NCBI RefSeq assembly: GCF_030272615.1
Contig: NC_081410.1
Coordinates: forward strand, 289,787,957 to 289,851,956
Direction of reading: 5' to 3'
DNA from: Cryptomeria japonica
Taxonomy: Eukaryota; Streptophyta; Pinopsida; Cupressales; Cupressaceae
Length of the DNA: 64,000 nucleotides
Shown here: piece after piece, positions 11,231 through 22,472 of the stretch
Layout of the letters: each line of letters begins with the position of its first letter
Numbering within the stretch: position 1 is the stretch's first letter
Program-made: the position numbers and the translations under genes
The notes under the pieces: model-generated
Seen by the model: only the letters and a program-made list of their open reading frames with translations
Told to the model about the DNA's origin: nothing
Database searches by the model: none

Positions 11231-14119
11231 TCAACCATTCTCATCTAAGTGTATAATTCCAATAGTCTCCTATTGAGAATTATTTCTTAGAGAAAAATAA
11301 GGGTTCATTAGACTTTACATCCCACTTTTGTGGAGAATATAAAATCCTTGAATTTAAAATTGAAGCCTCAAAGGATCCTTGTGTTTTATTTGTTCAATAT
11401 TCTTCTAAATGTATTCCCTCTTCTCCTTCTAACACATGTCTTGATGGTGACTAGGGCTCTTTAGACTTAAACTTCAATTCAATCATAACTAGGATTGAGC
11501 CCTCTCCTCTTGACATTTCAACACTCATAAAAATTCCTACATGTAATTTCAAAAAAAATTATGTAGTTGGTTTTCAAATCCTTTCTCTACATAGATACAC
11601 TAGATATGATTTAGTATGTGTTCAACAAAGTATGGAAGTTCATGAGAAATATGCATCACACATTTCTAAAGAAGATTTAGGTTTCCAAATCCCTCATTTG
11701 TCAACATCTACTCCCCCATTGTCTAATGCATCTATATCTTCTTCATATAACTTTTCATCACAATAAGAGAGTATTTTGTTTGACCTCCTTCAATCCAAAT
11801 TTATTACTCTCCCTTTCAAAAGTAAAATAAAAAATCATAAAAAAAAATCAATTAAATCCTTCTTTTTGTGTGTATCATCAAATTCATGGCCATTCCACTA
11901 ATGAATATTAAGATTAGAATGTAAAATTAACTTGACAAGTGACAATGAATGACACATTTTTATTGTCCCTTATAAATAACATTTATGTCCTATTATGTTT
12001 CTCCTATGTGACATTGGTAGCTTACCTTTTGGGAGTTCATTGTCATTTATGGTGGTAAAATTTCATGTGCAATCATACTTGTAATAGGCTAGTTATTCTT
12101 GCCTCTATGATAGAGGGAAATAATAGTTTTCAAACATATCTCATTCATTAGGATTAACTTTCCCCTTTTTGAGTTATATCTTTTCAAAGTGGATATATTT
12201 TCTTGAATAGAATTGTTTCTCCTTCACAAGGATTTTATCCTTTCTTGGAGGTGTGTATGCTTGATTAGGACCTCTTCCTTACTTTAAAGTTTATGCCTTT
12301 TATAAATGATCTCTCCTTGGTGATTGAAAGTGTTCAATACTTCATCAATAATTCCCCCTCCTAGAAATTGGGAAGGTTCATATTATTGACCTTCGTCTCC
12401 TTTATTGTTAAAGATTTCATCTTTTTTAAAGATATCCTCTCTTTTACGAGGTAGATATATTTAGGAAAATATCTCTTCTTCCCCCCTCTATATTCATGTA
12501 TCCTTGATAAGGATTTTATTACAGTTGTTGCAAGATATATCTTTTAGAAATATCTCTTCCTTTCTTTGTTAATTTCATTTTCCTAGCTTGGAATGAATGT
12601 ATTTTGGTTGAGGATATATCCTTGGTGTTGAAGGTGTTTTATCCTTGATATGGATCTCTATCTTCCTTAAGATATCAACATGAAAATTTGTTGACATATT
12701 AATGGGGGAGATATGTGACCTTCATTTTTCTTATATTCGTTCATTGATGTGCCCCAAAGTGGTGGTGTATTATATAATGCCCCTTGATGTGTAGTTATCA
12801 ATATTTAGACCTTTGTTCTTGGTCACCTAGTAGTAGCATGGATTGCTAGTGTGATCAATGTTGTCCATTCCTACTTAGGTGTTTTTTTATCTTGTGTTTC
12901 TTTTTCTTAGATGTTGATCATCTACATGGCTTGCTAGAGCTATCGTTGTTGTTTGTGTCTCCTCATATGTTGATTGCTTAGTATATTGTGGCTTGGTAGC
13001 ATGATCATTTTGTTGCACTATGTGAATCACCCAACATAACATACCTTGTTGTACATTATAATGCATGCCTTCTTCTCTCATAAATTGGTGTACATATTTT
13101 TTCTTTCTATAATTTCACTTGTGCTCTAACAATAACATTTTGAGAATGATATTAGCAATGAGACATTTTTTACATCAAAATATCTTCAACTAGTAGACTT
13201 GGAACCTTTTGTTTTATTTATTAGTAATGGTTTTTGCTTTGTGTATGTCTAAATGTTTTTGCATGGATAGATAGGATCATATTCTTGGGGTCTTCACCAT
13301 CACTCAAGCCTAGTGTCATCCTATCCATAGCTTTTTTTCTCTCTCAGTTGCTCTATCTCTCTATCTCTACTTTACCATGAGTATAAGAATAAATTCATAA
13401 TCCCACTAAAGTGGTGGATAAATGTAGTTTCATAAATTGTAGCCCATTACAGTTTCACACTCCTTTTGGGCCATTTCTTTAGTGTTCCATTTCAAGTTTA
13501 TGTGGGGTTCTTCCTATTTTAAATTTCAAGTTTATTTGGGGTTCTATCCTATTTTAAACTTCAAGAAACTTTAATCCACACTTAAATTTCATCAATCCAA
13601 ATTTAAATTCTAGATCCAATAGTAGGGACCTATTATCTCACTTCTTACAAAAGTGGGGCCTATTTTTCCAAGTCAATATTCATTAGTTGGAAGTGATTGA
13701 TTCCTTTTGCCAAAATCTTGGGAGATTAATATGTTGGACTTAACATTGCAAAATATAGTCTCAAAATTTGGATAGGACCATTGGAAGTCGGACTAAATGC
13801 AAAAATACCTCAAGAACCCTATATAAGTCATCATCTCCAACTCATTTGATCATCTTTCACATCTACAAGTTTTATTCAAGAACTCAATTCCTTCATTCAA
13901 GAGTAGATTTGAGTACAAACAAAATCAGGCTACAACAAATTATCTTCAAGCATGTTTTCATGATGGAATTTGTTATGATTTATCATATTATTGCATCAAC
14001 ACTTGGAAAAAATTTCTAAAGAGAATTTCATCATTAATCAAAGGTTCAATGATTTCATTTCAACATTTCATTTGAGATTTAATCTCTATTTTCTAACTAC
14101 TCATTATTATAGTACAGGT
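11231..14119 (+). mobile_element. Remnant G: 3' part of an old plus-strand LTR element
   Basis: No intact ORF. A purine tract AATGGGGGAGATA at 12701-12713 is followed by TGTGACCTTCATTTTTC, which looks like a polypurine tract against a 3' LTR starting at 12714. About 1.1 kb further in is a good TATA box (13820), as expected for U3. The sequence is cut by element C at 14120. The part 11231-12700 would be the decayed end of the internal region. The style suggests Ty3/gypsy (Athila/Tat type), but no domain proves it and no second LTR is visible. Confidence 0.4.
13820..13827 (+). promoter_or_regulatory. TATA box in remnant G
   Basis: TATATAAG in the context CCCTATATAAGTCATC, a typical plant LTR promoter core, about 1.1 kb after the proposed LTR start. 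Confidence 0.4.
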
Positions 14120-14124
14120 TAATA

Positions 14125-15053
14125 TGTTGGAATACAAGGAATCCAAGAACACTGAGAGGTGCGGGGGGGGGGGGGGGTTGTGAATCAGTGTTTTGTCGAT
14201 ATTATAAGATTTTACCTTATTACAACATACACATATAAATCAGAAAATGAAGAAACATATAACATGAAGTAAATAAATCAGACACATGAATGAACACCAT
14301 ATCACACTAAATTTTATACGTGGAAAACCTCAAAGAGGAAAAACCACGACTGGATTTGTGATCCACAATATCAATTCACTGACCATATGAAAGATATTAC
14401 ATAGCATGGAGGCCTTCACATGCAGGAAGGCACATTTCCTAGAGCACACTGCTCAACACAAAAGAGTCTCACTGACTACAAGCTTCTGTTGAGATAAAAC
14501 AATAATGGTGAACTCACAAAATGCATCTGCAATGCCAAAAAGAGTTTCAGTTATAGCTCTGTCCTGTACTAGTTCATAAACCCTAGACCCTTTTATTGGT
14601 ATCTCCTTTCCTCCAAGAATGCTTTGCAAACCATCTACTGATCACAACATGATATAACTTTCACATACAGATGACCTACATACATATCCTTTTCATCACA
14701 TTGTTCTTCTACCTTGTCATATATCAAAATGACCTAATAAACTGACTTATATACCCTCTACAAACAATATGCCTTATGTCAGATTACAATACATTACAAA
14801 AGATATTCAATATCGGCCCTATACAATAATTACAAAATGATTTTACAAATAAAAATTTTCGGATCCCAAACTGATGTCGGCTTCACTAAAGTGTTGGATG
14901 TTGGTGTCAGTGTTGGTGATGACCCTAAATACTCCAATGTTGGTATCTATCGATGTATGCCTCCAATGTCGATATCTATTGGTATATGCCTTCTATATAA
15001 TCTTTTTTCCATCAATGACAACATATGAATCCAATGAGTATCAATTGCCAACA
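14125..15053 (-). repeat. 3' LTR of element C
   Basis: 929 bp; on the plus strand it reads TGTTGGAATACAAGG...TTGCCAACA. Contains a 15-base G run (14163-14177) at the spot where the 5' LTR has a shorter run, and a TATA box on the minus strand (GGTATATAAGTC, 14744-14755). Confidence 0.9.
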
Positions 15054-15385
15054 ATCTCCCCCTTTGGCATTGATGGCAACACTCATGTGAAAAATGGATT
15101 CCCTGTTGGTTCAACTGAAACATGCTCCCCCTGAGCTAATTGACTATGATTGCAATATACTCTTTGTTTGATATCCTCCCCCTAGTATTATATACAATAC
15201 ATAGTTTTCACATACATATACTCCCCCTTTGGCATTAATGCCAAAGACCAGTGAAAGAATTGAAAGAATAATTACAGATTACTTTACCAGAGCTTGACCA
15301 ATTTCAAGATTTCTGGATAAGCTTTCTCTTATAACTGTATATAGGTATCCTAGTTGGTTTTTAATGTTTTAGATATAGATACAAG
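15054..15385 (-). other. Element C 3' region with ladder of polypurine tracts
   Basis: On the minus strand four G-rich purine blocks occur: CCAAAGGGGGAGAT touching the 3' LTR (15054-15067), then CAGGGGGAGC near 15125-15134, AGGGGGAGGATATC near 15173-15184 and CAAAGGGGGAG near 15221-15232. The terminal tract and the GCCATCAATGCC before it match element D exactly in place. The ORF2 tail probably ends near 15340. Confidence 0.65.
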
Positions 15386-16903
15386 TGTTAGTACTAATAC
15401 TTAATGTAAAGTACAGATGCCAATAGCTAACAAGATGAGAGGGGGGGGGTGAATCATACAAACTTAAACTTCCATAAAATCAACAGATTCAACCTCAGTA
15501 ACTTATACTTCAGCAACTTAACCAGAAATTGTTAAACATGCAAACTTATGAACACATAATCATAAAAACACTCATAACACTAGATTTAACATAGAAACCC
15601 AAATAGGGAAAAACCACTATGAGATTTCGGATCCACTAAGAAATATACTCTTCTAGAGTATGCTCGGTTAAAAGAAAATCCTGTTAAAGATTACAAGCAC
15701 ATTGCTAGATGTGACCCGGTTAAGGGATTTCCCTTAGATTTGTTAGGATCTTCACTTTGTTAGAAGTGACCTTGTTAAATTATTTCAAACACTCACTTAG
15801 AATGTTACCTTGCTAGAGGGTTTACATATAAGACTGTTAAGTCCACTCGGTTAAGAGATTTTTTGTCACTTACAAAATAATAGTAATAAAATCTATCTGC
15901 AACTTCCCATCTAAAATGCTAAAGTAGTTTCTTATTTGCTCGAAACAATCTAGTCATAGGTCTTATCTTGTCCCTCTACTGGGCTCTCTACTCTGTTATT
16001 CAAATAGGTCTTCAAGCTTCTGTGCTCAGTAATCACTATGTAGCATCCCTATGCATACACTTGCCCGCATACATTGTTTATCAACAATTCCTTATTCATA
16101 AACAATTGCTAACCGCTAAATCTCCTTGATCACATTTCCCATGATCAATCTTAGCCATCAGATCTTCAAACTTGACTAGGTTCAATGTAGCCTTTTGATC
16201 TGAAAATGTTTTACCTTACCTCAGGACTTGCATTCCCATCTTGGAACTTGCATAAGGTTATTGCAGTTCAATCTGCGCTATAGATCTTCCTGCCGATTTT
16301 CCTTTGCCATAGATCCTTAACAAACTTCATACATGGCATACCAATCATTTATACATCTCCAACTAATCATTGTCCTTCATTAAATAATGCTTTTATCCAT
16401 GCCATGCGCACTGTCATAACTCGGTTGCAACTCGGTAACTACTAAACTTTACTCAGTAGACATTTCGCCTTCATTAACCGATATCGATAACCTTAGGTTT
16501 TATCAACTGGGTTCCTTAGGGTTTACCAACTAGGTTCTTTGCTCGGTTGCATAGTATAGAATTAACCTTACAATCAACAACATATGTAGGATATCAAAAC
16601 AATCTAAAAATCATGATCTCATCATTATCTAACTCGGTAATAGTTGCCCATTGAATAAATTATTCCGCCCTTTATTCATCACATTCTTTCTATGTCTTTT
16701 ACCGACATCTTAATTCTCTTCTAATCAATCTTCTCAAGATATGACAACATCATACTGAATCAGATAATCAATTTCTCGACATAAATGACAAAATAATGTT
16801 ATAAAGATAGTTATCATCCTTCTTCAGTTATATCAATAATCTTCAACAACCTTCTCAATATCCTTATTGAATATCAACAATCTTTCTTACTGTAATGCCA
16901 ACA
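15386..16903 (-). mobile_element. Solo LTR of the copia-1 family inside element C
   Basis: 1518 bp related to the copia-1 LTR in reverse orientation. On the minus strand it starts TGTTGGCATTAC and ends ...TAGTACTAACA. A perfect 5-bp target duplication ACAAG (15381-15385, 16904-16908) proves a clean insertion, and no internal region is present, so it arose by LTR-LTR recombination. It sits in the last part of element C ORF2. Several regions align closely with copia-1 (the CACCCCCCCCTCTCATC end, the ATAAGGATATTGAGAAGG start). Confidence 0.95.
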
Positions 16904-16908
16904 ACAAG

Positions 16909-19900
16909 TCCACTTAGTAAATTTGCAAGTGTTTCTTCCTCAATGACTTCTGTGGGTGTGGGCTTCACAAGCATATCCATGCATTCCCTCTTATGTACAC
17001 CAAGTGAATCCAATCTTGGACTCACCAACCCTCTAAGAATCCTTGCTCTCCGAATGATCTTGTCTCTTTCCTTTTCAAAAGCAAAAAATTGGTTCTCCAA
17101 AGTCAAAATATGTCCATCAATAGATGTTGTAAGTGAAGTTAGTCCATCAAAAGAATTAGCAATATTAGCAATCTTTTCTTGTAACTCCTTTATCCTCTTA
17201 TCTACATTTGTTGTAAGAATTTATATATTACAACAGCCCTATAGATGTTAGTACATTGTTTCAAAGATTTTTTCGTAAGTATAAGTTTCTCTCTAATCTT
17301 CCTCTTTTCTATCTCAATAATCTGGTCAAAAGCATCTTTCTTAGCCAAAGTATATATTTCAAGTGCTTGTCGGTCAGAAATCTACTGTAATGATTGAAAG
17401 TTTTTAGATATGTGCTATGTCAACTCCTTAAGCTTGCCAGAATATATTGCTTCATTTTCAATCATACATTCAGGAATCAATCTATGCAAAACTTCTATTT
17501 TCTGATCTATTATTCCCTTGTCTGCAGATCTCGCCTTCATTAGCTTTTGAGAAGCCATCATCATTAGCTCTATGGGGCTCATCTCTGTGATTGATTTCTT
17601 CTCAACTTGAGAAGTGTTGATTGCCAAAAGTTTTGTTGAGGAATCAACTGCTAGTTCAGTCTCATTTTCCTTATCCTCTTCCAGTGTATCTCTTTTCTCA
17701 TCCTCTTTTGCATCGGTGGCTTCACCACTTGGTGCAGTATCTGTTACTGTCGATGGAGTATTATCCACAATATTATCAGTATCTTGTACAGTACCTATAT
17801 TACCTTGCTCAGACTATACAAATTTTGTCTCTAATGATTTAGTCTATACACTCTCATCAATTTTAGGTTTATCTACTAGTTCATTCAAAATTTGATTTGA
17901 ACTTCCTAAAATTCCTTTTCCTTTAGATTTGTTTGGAATGATGGGATTTTTTGCCTTAGCAAATTCTTCTTGAGAAGTAAGGAAATCGTGATTCTTTTGG
18001 AATAATTTAGCCCAACCATCTCTGGTCTCATTTATTATTTCATTGACTCTACCCATCATTAAGCTTATTTGTCGGGGTTTGCTGCTAAAGATTGTTCTAT
18101 TTGCAACTTCTATACATCTTTTCATTTCCTCGTTATTTATAGTACCACAAATGCAAAAAATTTCAACTTCTTTAATCTCTCTATCCCTCTTGATTGCATC
18201 TAACTTATTATACAATGATAAGGGAATTTCCTTCAAAATATCTACCAAAGCCTTCTTATATATGTCTAAATGTAACAAAATTGCTTCTTCTATTTCATTT
18301 AGTTCATTGTCATGTAAATGCTCATATAAATTTAACACATTCTTCAAAATTTCATCTTTTGTTACCTCATTAATTAACTCTGTACAAGTCATATTACCAT
18401 ATTCAGTTGCTTCATCACTCTTACTCTTCTTCTTTCTGGGGGTTGCAGGAGTGGGTGGAGAAAGCTTCTTCTTCTGAGTAGGTTTCCTTGCCGGAGGTGT
18501 GGATGTTGTTGTCACCTTTCTTACTAGCTTTCTCCTTGGCTCTACCTTCTTCTCTTCTACCAGAGGCTTGTCAAATTTCTTCCTCTATGCCCTTCTGAAT
18601 GCAAGAGGTTGATTATCCTCTACATCAGTTAGAAGTGATAGAAGATATGAAATTTACTGGCCTCTTTAACTCAGGAGCACTTTTCACCACAGTTTTGTAG
18701 CTACCATTACCGGTTGATCTACCAGTTTAGATCTGGAACCTAGTTCTATATCTATGTGAATTACATTTTGAATGAAGGCAGACATTTTGTCTATTTTATT
18801 TTCCCTCCTTTTCTTATTGAAGCCAATTTTAACTTCAAGAGCCTTCTCCTCAGCAATACTAAAGTGTTCAGCCTTATCATCCAAAGGAGCATCAATCGGT
18901 ATTTTAGCATATAGTTCCAAGATGTCATAAACTTCATACCCCAATTTAGTGACCCATATTGTTCTAGGTTCCACCACTTCCACGAGTGTCTCATCTATTT
19001 TTAGCATGAAGCAGATTTCAGTGGAGTATTTCTCCACAATGTGTTTGGAGATTCTCTCCCTCGGTCTCATGTTCTCTTGAAAAGATTTAAAGAAGCCCCA
19101 AAGCTTCTCATCCCCGTTGCTACCAAGACCGGTGATGACATCTTTAATCTGCATGCCTACCGATATATCATGAGCTAAATGTTTCTTTCCCAAACCCGAT
19201 AGCTCATTCATGAAATATAACATCAAGAAGATAATAAGATTGCTAAACCGAAAAGTTCCTTTCTTAACACCTTTGATTTTGCCAATATTTAACATTAATT
19301 CACTTCTTAACCATTCACAAAAATCATATTTTCCATTATTCTTTATCATTTGGTATGAAGCATAGATACAGGAACTGGTAACAAAGTTCAATTGACTTTA
19401 TTGTTTTACCTTGTAGTTGATGATCATTTTGGCAAATTTTACATCTGTATCTTTGATGGTATTGACCCTCATTGACCTTCCATCATGGGTTGCGCTAGTG
19501 AGCTTTCCAACCTCAGTGTTGGAGATCTTGTTCCTTGGTTCTTGTCCTACTTTGGGTAAGTCGATGACCACCTAAATTGCTTCTTTGCTGATCGTGTGAG
19601 GCCGGTCCAGCAAGATGAATTCATTATGGACCCTGCTCAGAACATATCTAATCATTTCATCCTTGAATTATGGTATATACAAGATTCCAGTTGACCCTAG
19701 GTCTTCAATGATTTAATATTCTGGCAAATTTGTTCTGGAGCTACCTAGTATCACAGATTGATACATTCCCTTGATTTCCTCAATGCCTAAATCCTCCAAA
19801 ATGCAATGAATATAAACTCTGACATCTTCCACATAAATTACACCATCGGGAACCCTCGAGAATGCGCCAGTAGAGTCTTCCTTCATTGCAATTTGAGGAA

Positions 19901-19991
19901 CTTCCTTGAAAACAAGTCTAAGCCTATCCTTAACCTCAACAATAGTGGGATTTGCAATGAAAGTAGGAGCAGATGATGATCTAGATGCCAT
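16909..19991 (-). pseudogene. ORF2 of element C: long unknown protein
   Basis: From ATG 19991 (MASRSSSAPTFIANPTIVE, matched in element A) one frame can be followed to about 17415 through a handful of stops, so it was originally at least ~860 codons; a further part in another frame (17106-16909) continues to the solo LTR and probably ends near 15340. In order it holds: an N-terminal conserved domain (shared with A, including KGTFRFSNLIIFLMLYF and EPRTIWVTKLGYEVYDILELY); a basic Pro/Lys segment (PTQKKKLSPPTPATPRKKK, near 18430-18490) like a nuclear localisation signal; a helical region with a few Cys; an acidic stretch (EDEKRDTLEEDKENE); and a helical tail. No polymerase, integrase or protease motif is seen. 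Function unknown. Confidence 0.7.
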
Positions 19992-20348
19992 TTCAAAGAA
20001 ATACTTGGATAACGATCGCTGCTTTAAAGATCTTGATCACTTCTTAGATAACTTCTGGAAATCCTTTAGAATGCCTTTTCTCACTCTTGATCACCTGTGA
20101 TTCACCTTTTCTTTGCTCTATTTTTCTCAAGTACTAGGTGAGTGAAAATGAGTCCATTTTCCCTTTATATGAATGAGTAAACCCTAATCCTTCACTACCA
20201 TAAATGCTTAGTGGTGTACCCTATTGGATGCCAGTTTCACATTTTTATGCTAGATAAACCTCCATCAATGAGCAATATAACTCTCCAGATCTCTTCCAGG
20301 GAATATACAAGATTTTCAATGAATTTGCAAACCCCTAAGGTGTATGTC

Positions 20349-21498
20349 TCAGTTACCAGTTGAATTTCCTACCAGTGTAGGAATTCTTTGTTCTACCGGT
20401 GGAGTTACTGGTGTAGTTACAGGTGTAGTTCCATCTCCACTTGGTTCTTCACAATTTCTAACCCATCTCTTGGTGTGATCTTGTTTTATTTCATCTACTT
20501 TCTTCTTTCCTTTCTCATTTGCTTTGTCATTGCTAACCGGTTTAGTCTTGCTTCTGCAGTACTTAGCAATTTGACCTATCTTATTGCATGCATAACATGT
20601 AACATTGTTCTTTTGAATTGCTTTGCCATATCCAATGTTATTCCTTGATTTGCATTGATTAGCCAAATTTCCAAAATTTACACATGCATGACACAACAAT
20701 CATTCTACAATCTTCTAACTTATGACCATATTTCTTGCAATTTGTGCATTGTCCGGGTTCTGAATTGTAGTTTTGTTTTTCTCTATATCTACATTGTTTA
20801 GCCATATACCCAAATTTATTACAAACAAATCATCTACCATTGAATTTGTAAGCATTAGATTGCCTTACTAGTTTCCTCTATTCTGATGAGTTCTGCATAC
20901 TAGTTGTTTGATCTTCAATTGAAGTACCAGAGCTTTCACCTTGTACAAGTCCAAGTCCTCTAGAACCTTCACTCTACCTTTGTCTTTTCAATAAATCATC
21001 CAACTGCGTAGCACTAATCCTAAATTTTTCTTTATACTCACTTGCAGTAGTTAGATCATCTCTCAGAGTCATTATTTGTGTCTCAAACTCTTGTTCATTA
21101 TTTTGGGATTGTACCAAATCAGTTTGCAACAGATCATTCTCATGAGCCAATCTGCCACATTATTCAAATTTTTTCTTTAGAGATACAACAAGATTTTCTT
21201 CCTTCCTCTTTCTGTCCTCAATATCTTTTGACATCCTCATAGTCAGGTCTTGCATTTCATTCTTCATGAGCATGCTTGTTTGACTCAGTTTCTGACATTG
21301 TTCCTTAAGTGCATTTTTCTCTTCATCATCTTGGTTTTACAAAAGTTCCTTCCTCCTAGCTTGAGCTGATGATAACCTTTCTTGTAGAACAAGAATGAAT
21401 TTATTAGCAAAATTCAATTCATCTTGGAGCTTTAAGTTCTTCAACCTTTCAGAATCATAATCCTCAAGTGCCATCTCAAGTTGCTTCTCCATAGCCAT
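20349..21498 (-). pseudogene. gag: Gag-like ORF of element C (coiled coil plus four zinc knuckles)
   Basis: Starts at ATG 21498, about 60 bases from the primer-binding site, and ends at the stop at 20349 (about 383 codons), with several internal stops. The first ~220 codons are charged and heptad-like (coiled coil). Four knuckles follow: FVCNKFGYMAKQC (first Cys lost to a TGA stop; about 20792-20840), CTNCKKYGHKLEDC (intact CX2CX4HX4C; about 20712-20753), CHACVNFGNLANQC (His replaced by Asn) and CYACNKIGQIAKYC (His replaced by Gln). The tail is Thr/Pro-rich. Plant copia Gag usually has one knuckle, so four is unusual. It ends with its own stop and is not fused to pol. Confidence 0.8.
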
Positions 21499-21558
21499 GT
21501 TCAATGATTTTGGTTTCAAGATCTTCCTCAAGTTGTTAAACTTCCTCCAAGGCACCAA

Positions 21559-21570
21559 GATCTTATACCA
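21559..21570 (-). promoter_or_regulatory. Primer-binding site of element C (decayed)
   Basis: TGGTATAAGATC on the minus strand, two bases from the LTR. It is an eroded version of TGGTATCAGAGC and sets the minus orientation. Confidence 0.7.
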
Positions 21571-21572
21571 AT

Positions 21573-22467
21573 TGTTAGAATATAAGGAATCCAAGAACAC
21601 TGAGAGGGGGGGAGTGAATCAGTGTTCTGTTGGTATTATAAGATTTTACCTTATTACAACATACACATATAAACTGGTAAATAAAGAAACATATAACATG
21701 AAGTAAATAAATCAGCCATATGAATGAACACCATAACACACTGAATTTTATACATGGAAAACCTTAAAGAGGAAAAACCACAATGGGATTTGTGACCCAC
21801 AATATCAATTCACTGGCCATATGAAAGATATTATATAACATGGGGGCCTACACATGCAGGAAGGCACACTGCTCAACACAAAAGAGTCTCACTGTGTACA
21901 AGCTTCTACTGAGATAAAATAGTAATGGTGAACTCAAAAAATACATCTGTAATGCCAAAAAAAGTTTTGGTTATAGCTATGTCCTATATCAGTTCATAAA
22001 CCCTAGAACCTTTTACCGATATCTCCTTTCCTCCAAGAATGCTTTACAAACCATCTACTGATCACAACATGATATAAATTTTGCATACAGATTACCTACA
22101 TACATATCCTTCACATCACACTATTATTCTACCTTGTCATATATCAAAATAACCTAATAAATTGACTTATATACCCTCTACAAACAATATACCTTATGTC
22201 AGCTTACAATAAATTACAAAAGATATTAAATGTCATCCCTATACAATAATTATAAAATGATTTTACAAATAAAACTTTTTGGATCCCAAACTGATTTTAG
22301 CTTCACTGATGTGCTAGATGTCGGTGCCGGTGATGACCCTGAATATTCTAATGCTGGTATCTTCTAGTGTATGCCTCCAATGCCTGTATCTATTGGTATA
22401 TGCCTTCTATAGAATCTTGTTGCCATCAATGACAATATATGATTCCAATGAGTTTCAATTTGCAACA
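21573..22467 (-). repeat. 5' LTR of element C
   Basis: 895 bp, plus-strand TGTTAGAATATAAGG...TTTGCAACA. Partner of 14125-15053; the length difference comes from small indels including the shorter G run. The shared LTR cassette (AGTGAATCAGTG beside a GAGAGGGGGGG run) is near 21600-21620. Confidence 0.9.
22164..22175 (-). promoter_or_regulatory. Candidate promoter TATA of element C 5' LTR
   Basis: GGTATATAAGTC on the minus strand, conserved in both LTRs (14744-14755 in the 3' copy). It sits upstream of the R/U5 side, as a U3 promoter would. Confidence 0.5.
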
Positions 22468-22472
22468 TAATA

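Larger units (their letters stand above)
14125..22467 (-). mobile_element. Element C: complete two-ORF LTR element without pol (A family)
   Basis: Bounded by LTRs 21573-22467 (5') and 14125-15053 (3') and a perfect target duplication TAATA (14120-14124, 22468-22472). In minus orientation: primer-binding site, Gag-like ORF (21498-20349), 357-base gap, unknown ORF2 from 19991, polypurine tract, 3' LTR. It is interrupted near the ORF2 end by a solo copia-1-family LTR (15386-16903). No protease, integrase, RT or RNase H motif appears in ~5 kb of internal sequence once the solo LTR is removed. It therefore looks non-autonomous for reverse transcription and integration, yet it carries two long ORFs. 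Confidence 0.9.

Noticed and set aside
17614-18477. Plus-strand open frames overlapping ORF2 of element C
   Set aside because: Ser/Leu/Phe-rich mirror frames of the minus-strand ORF2, which is the one conserved in element A.
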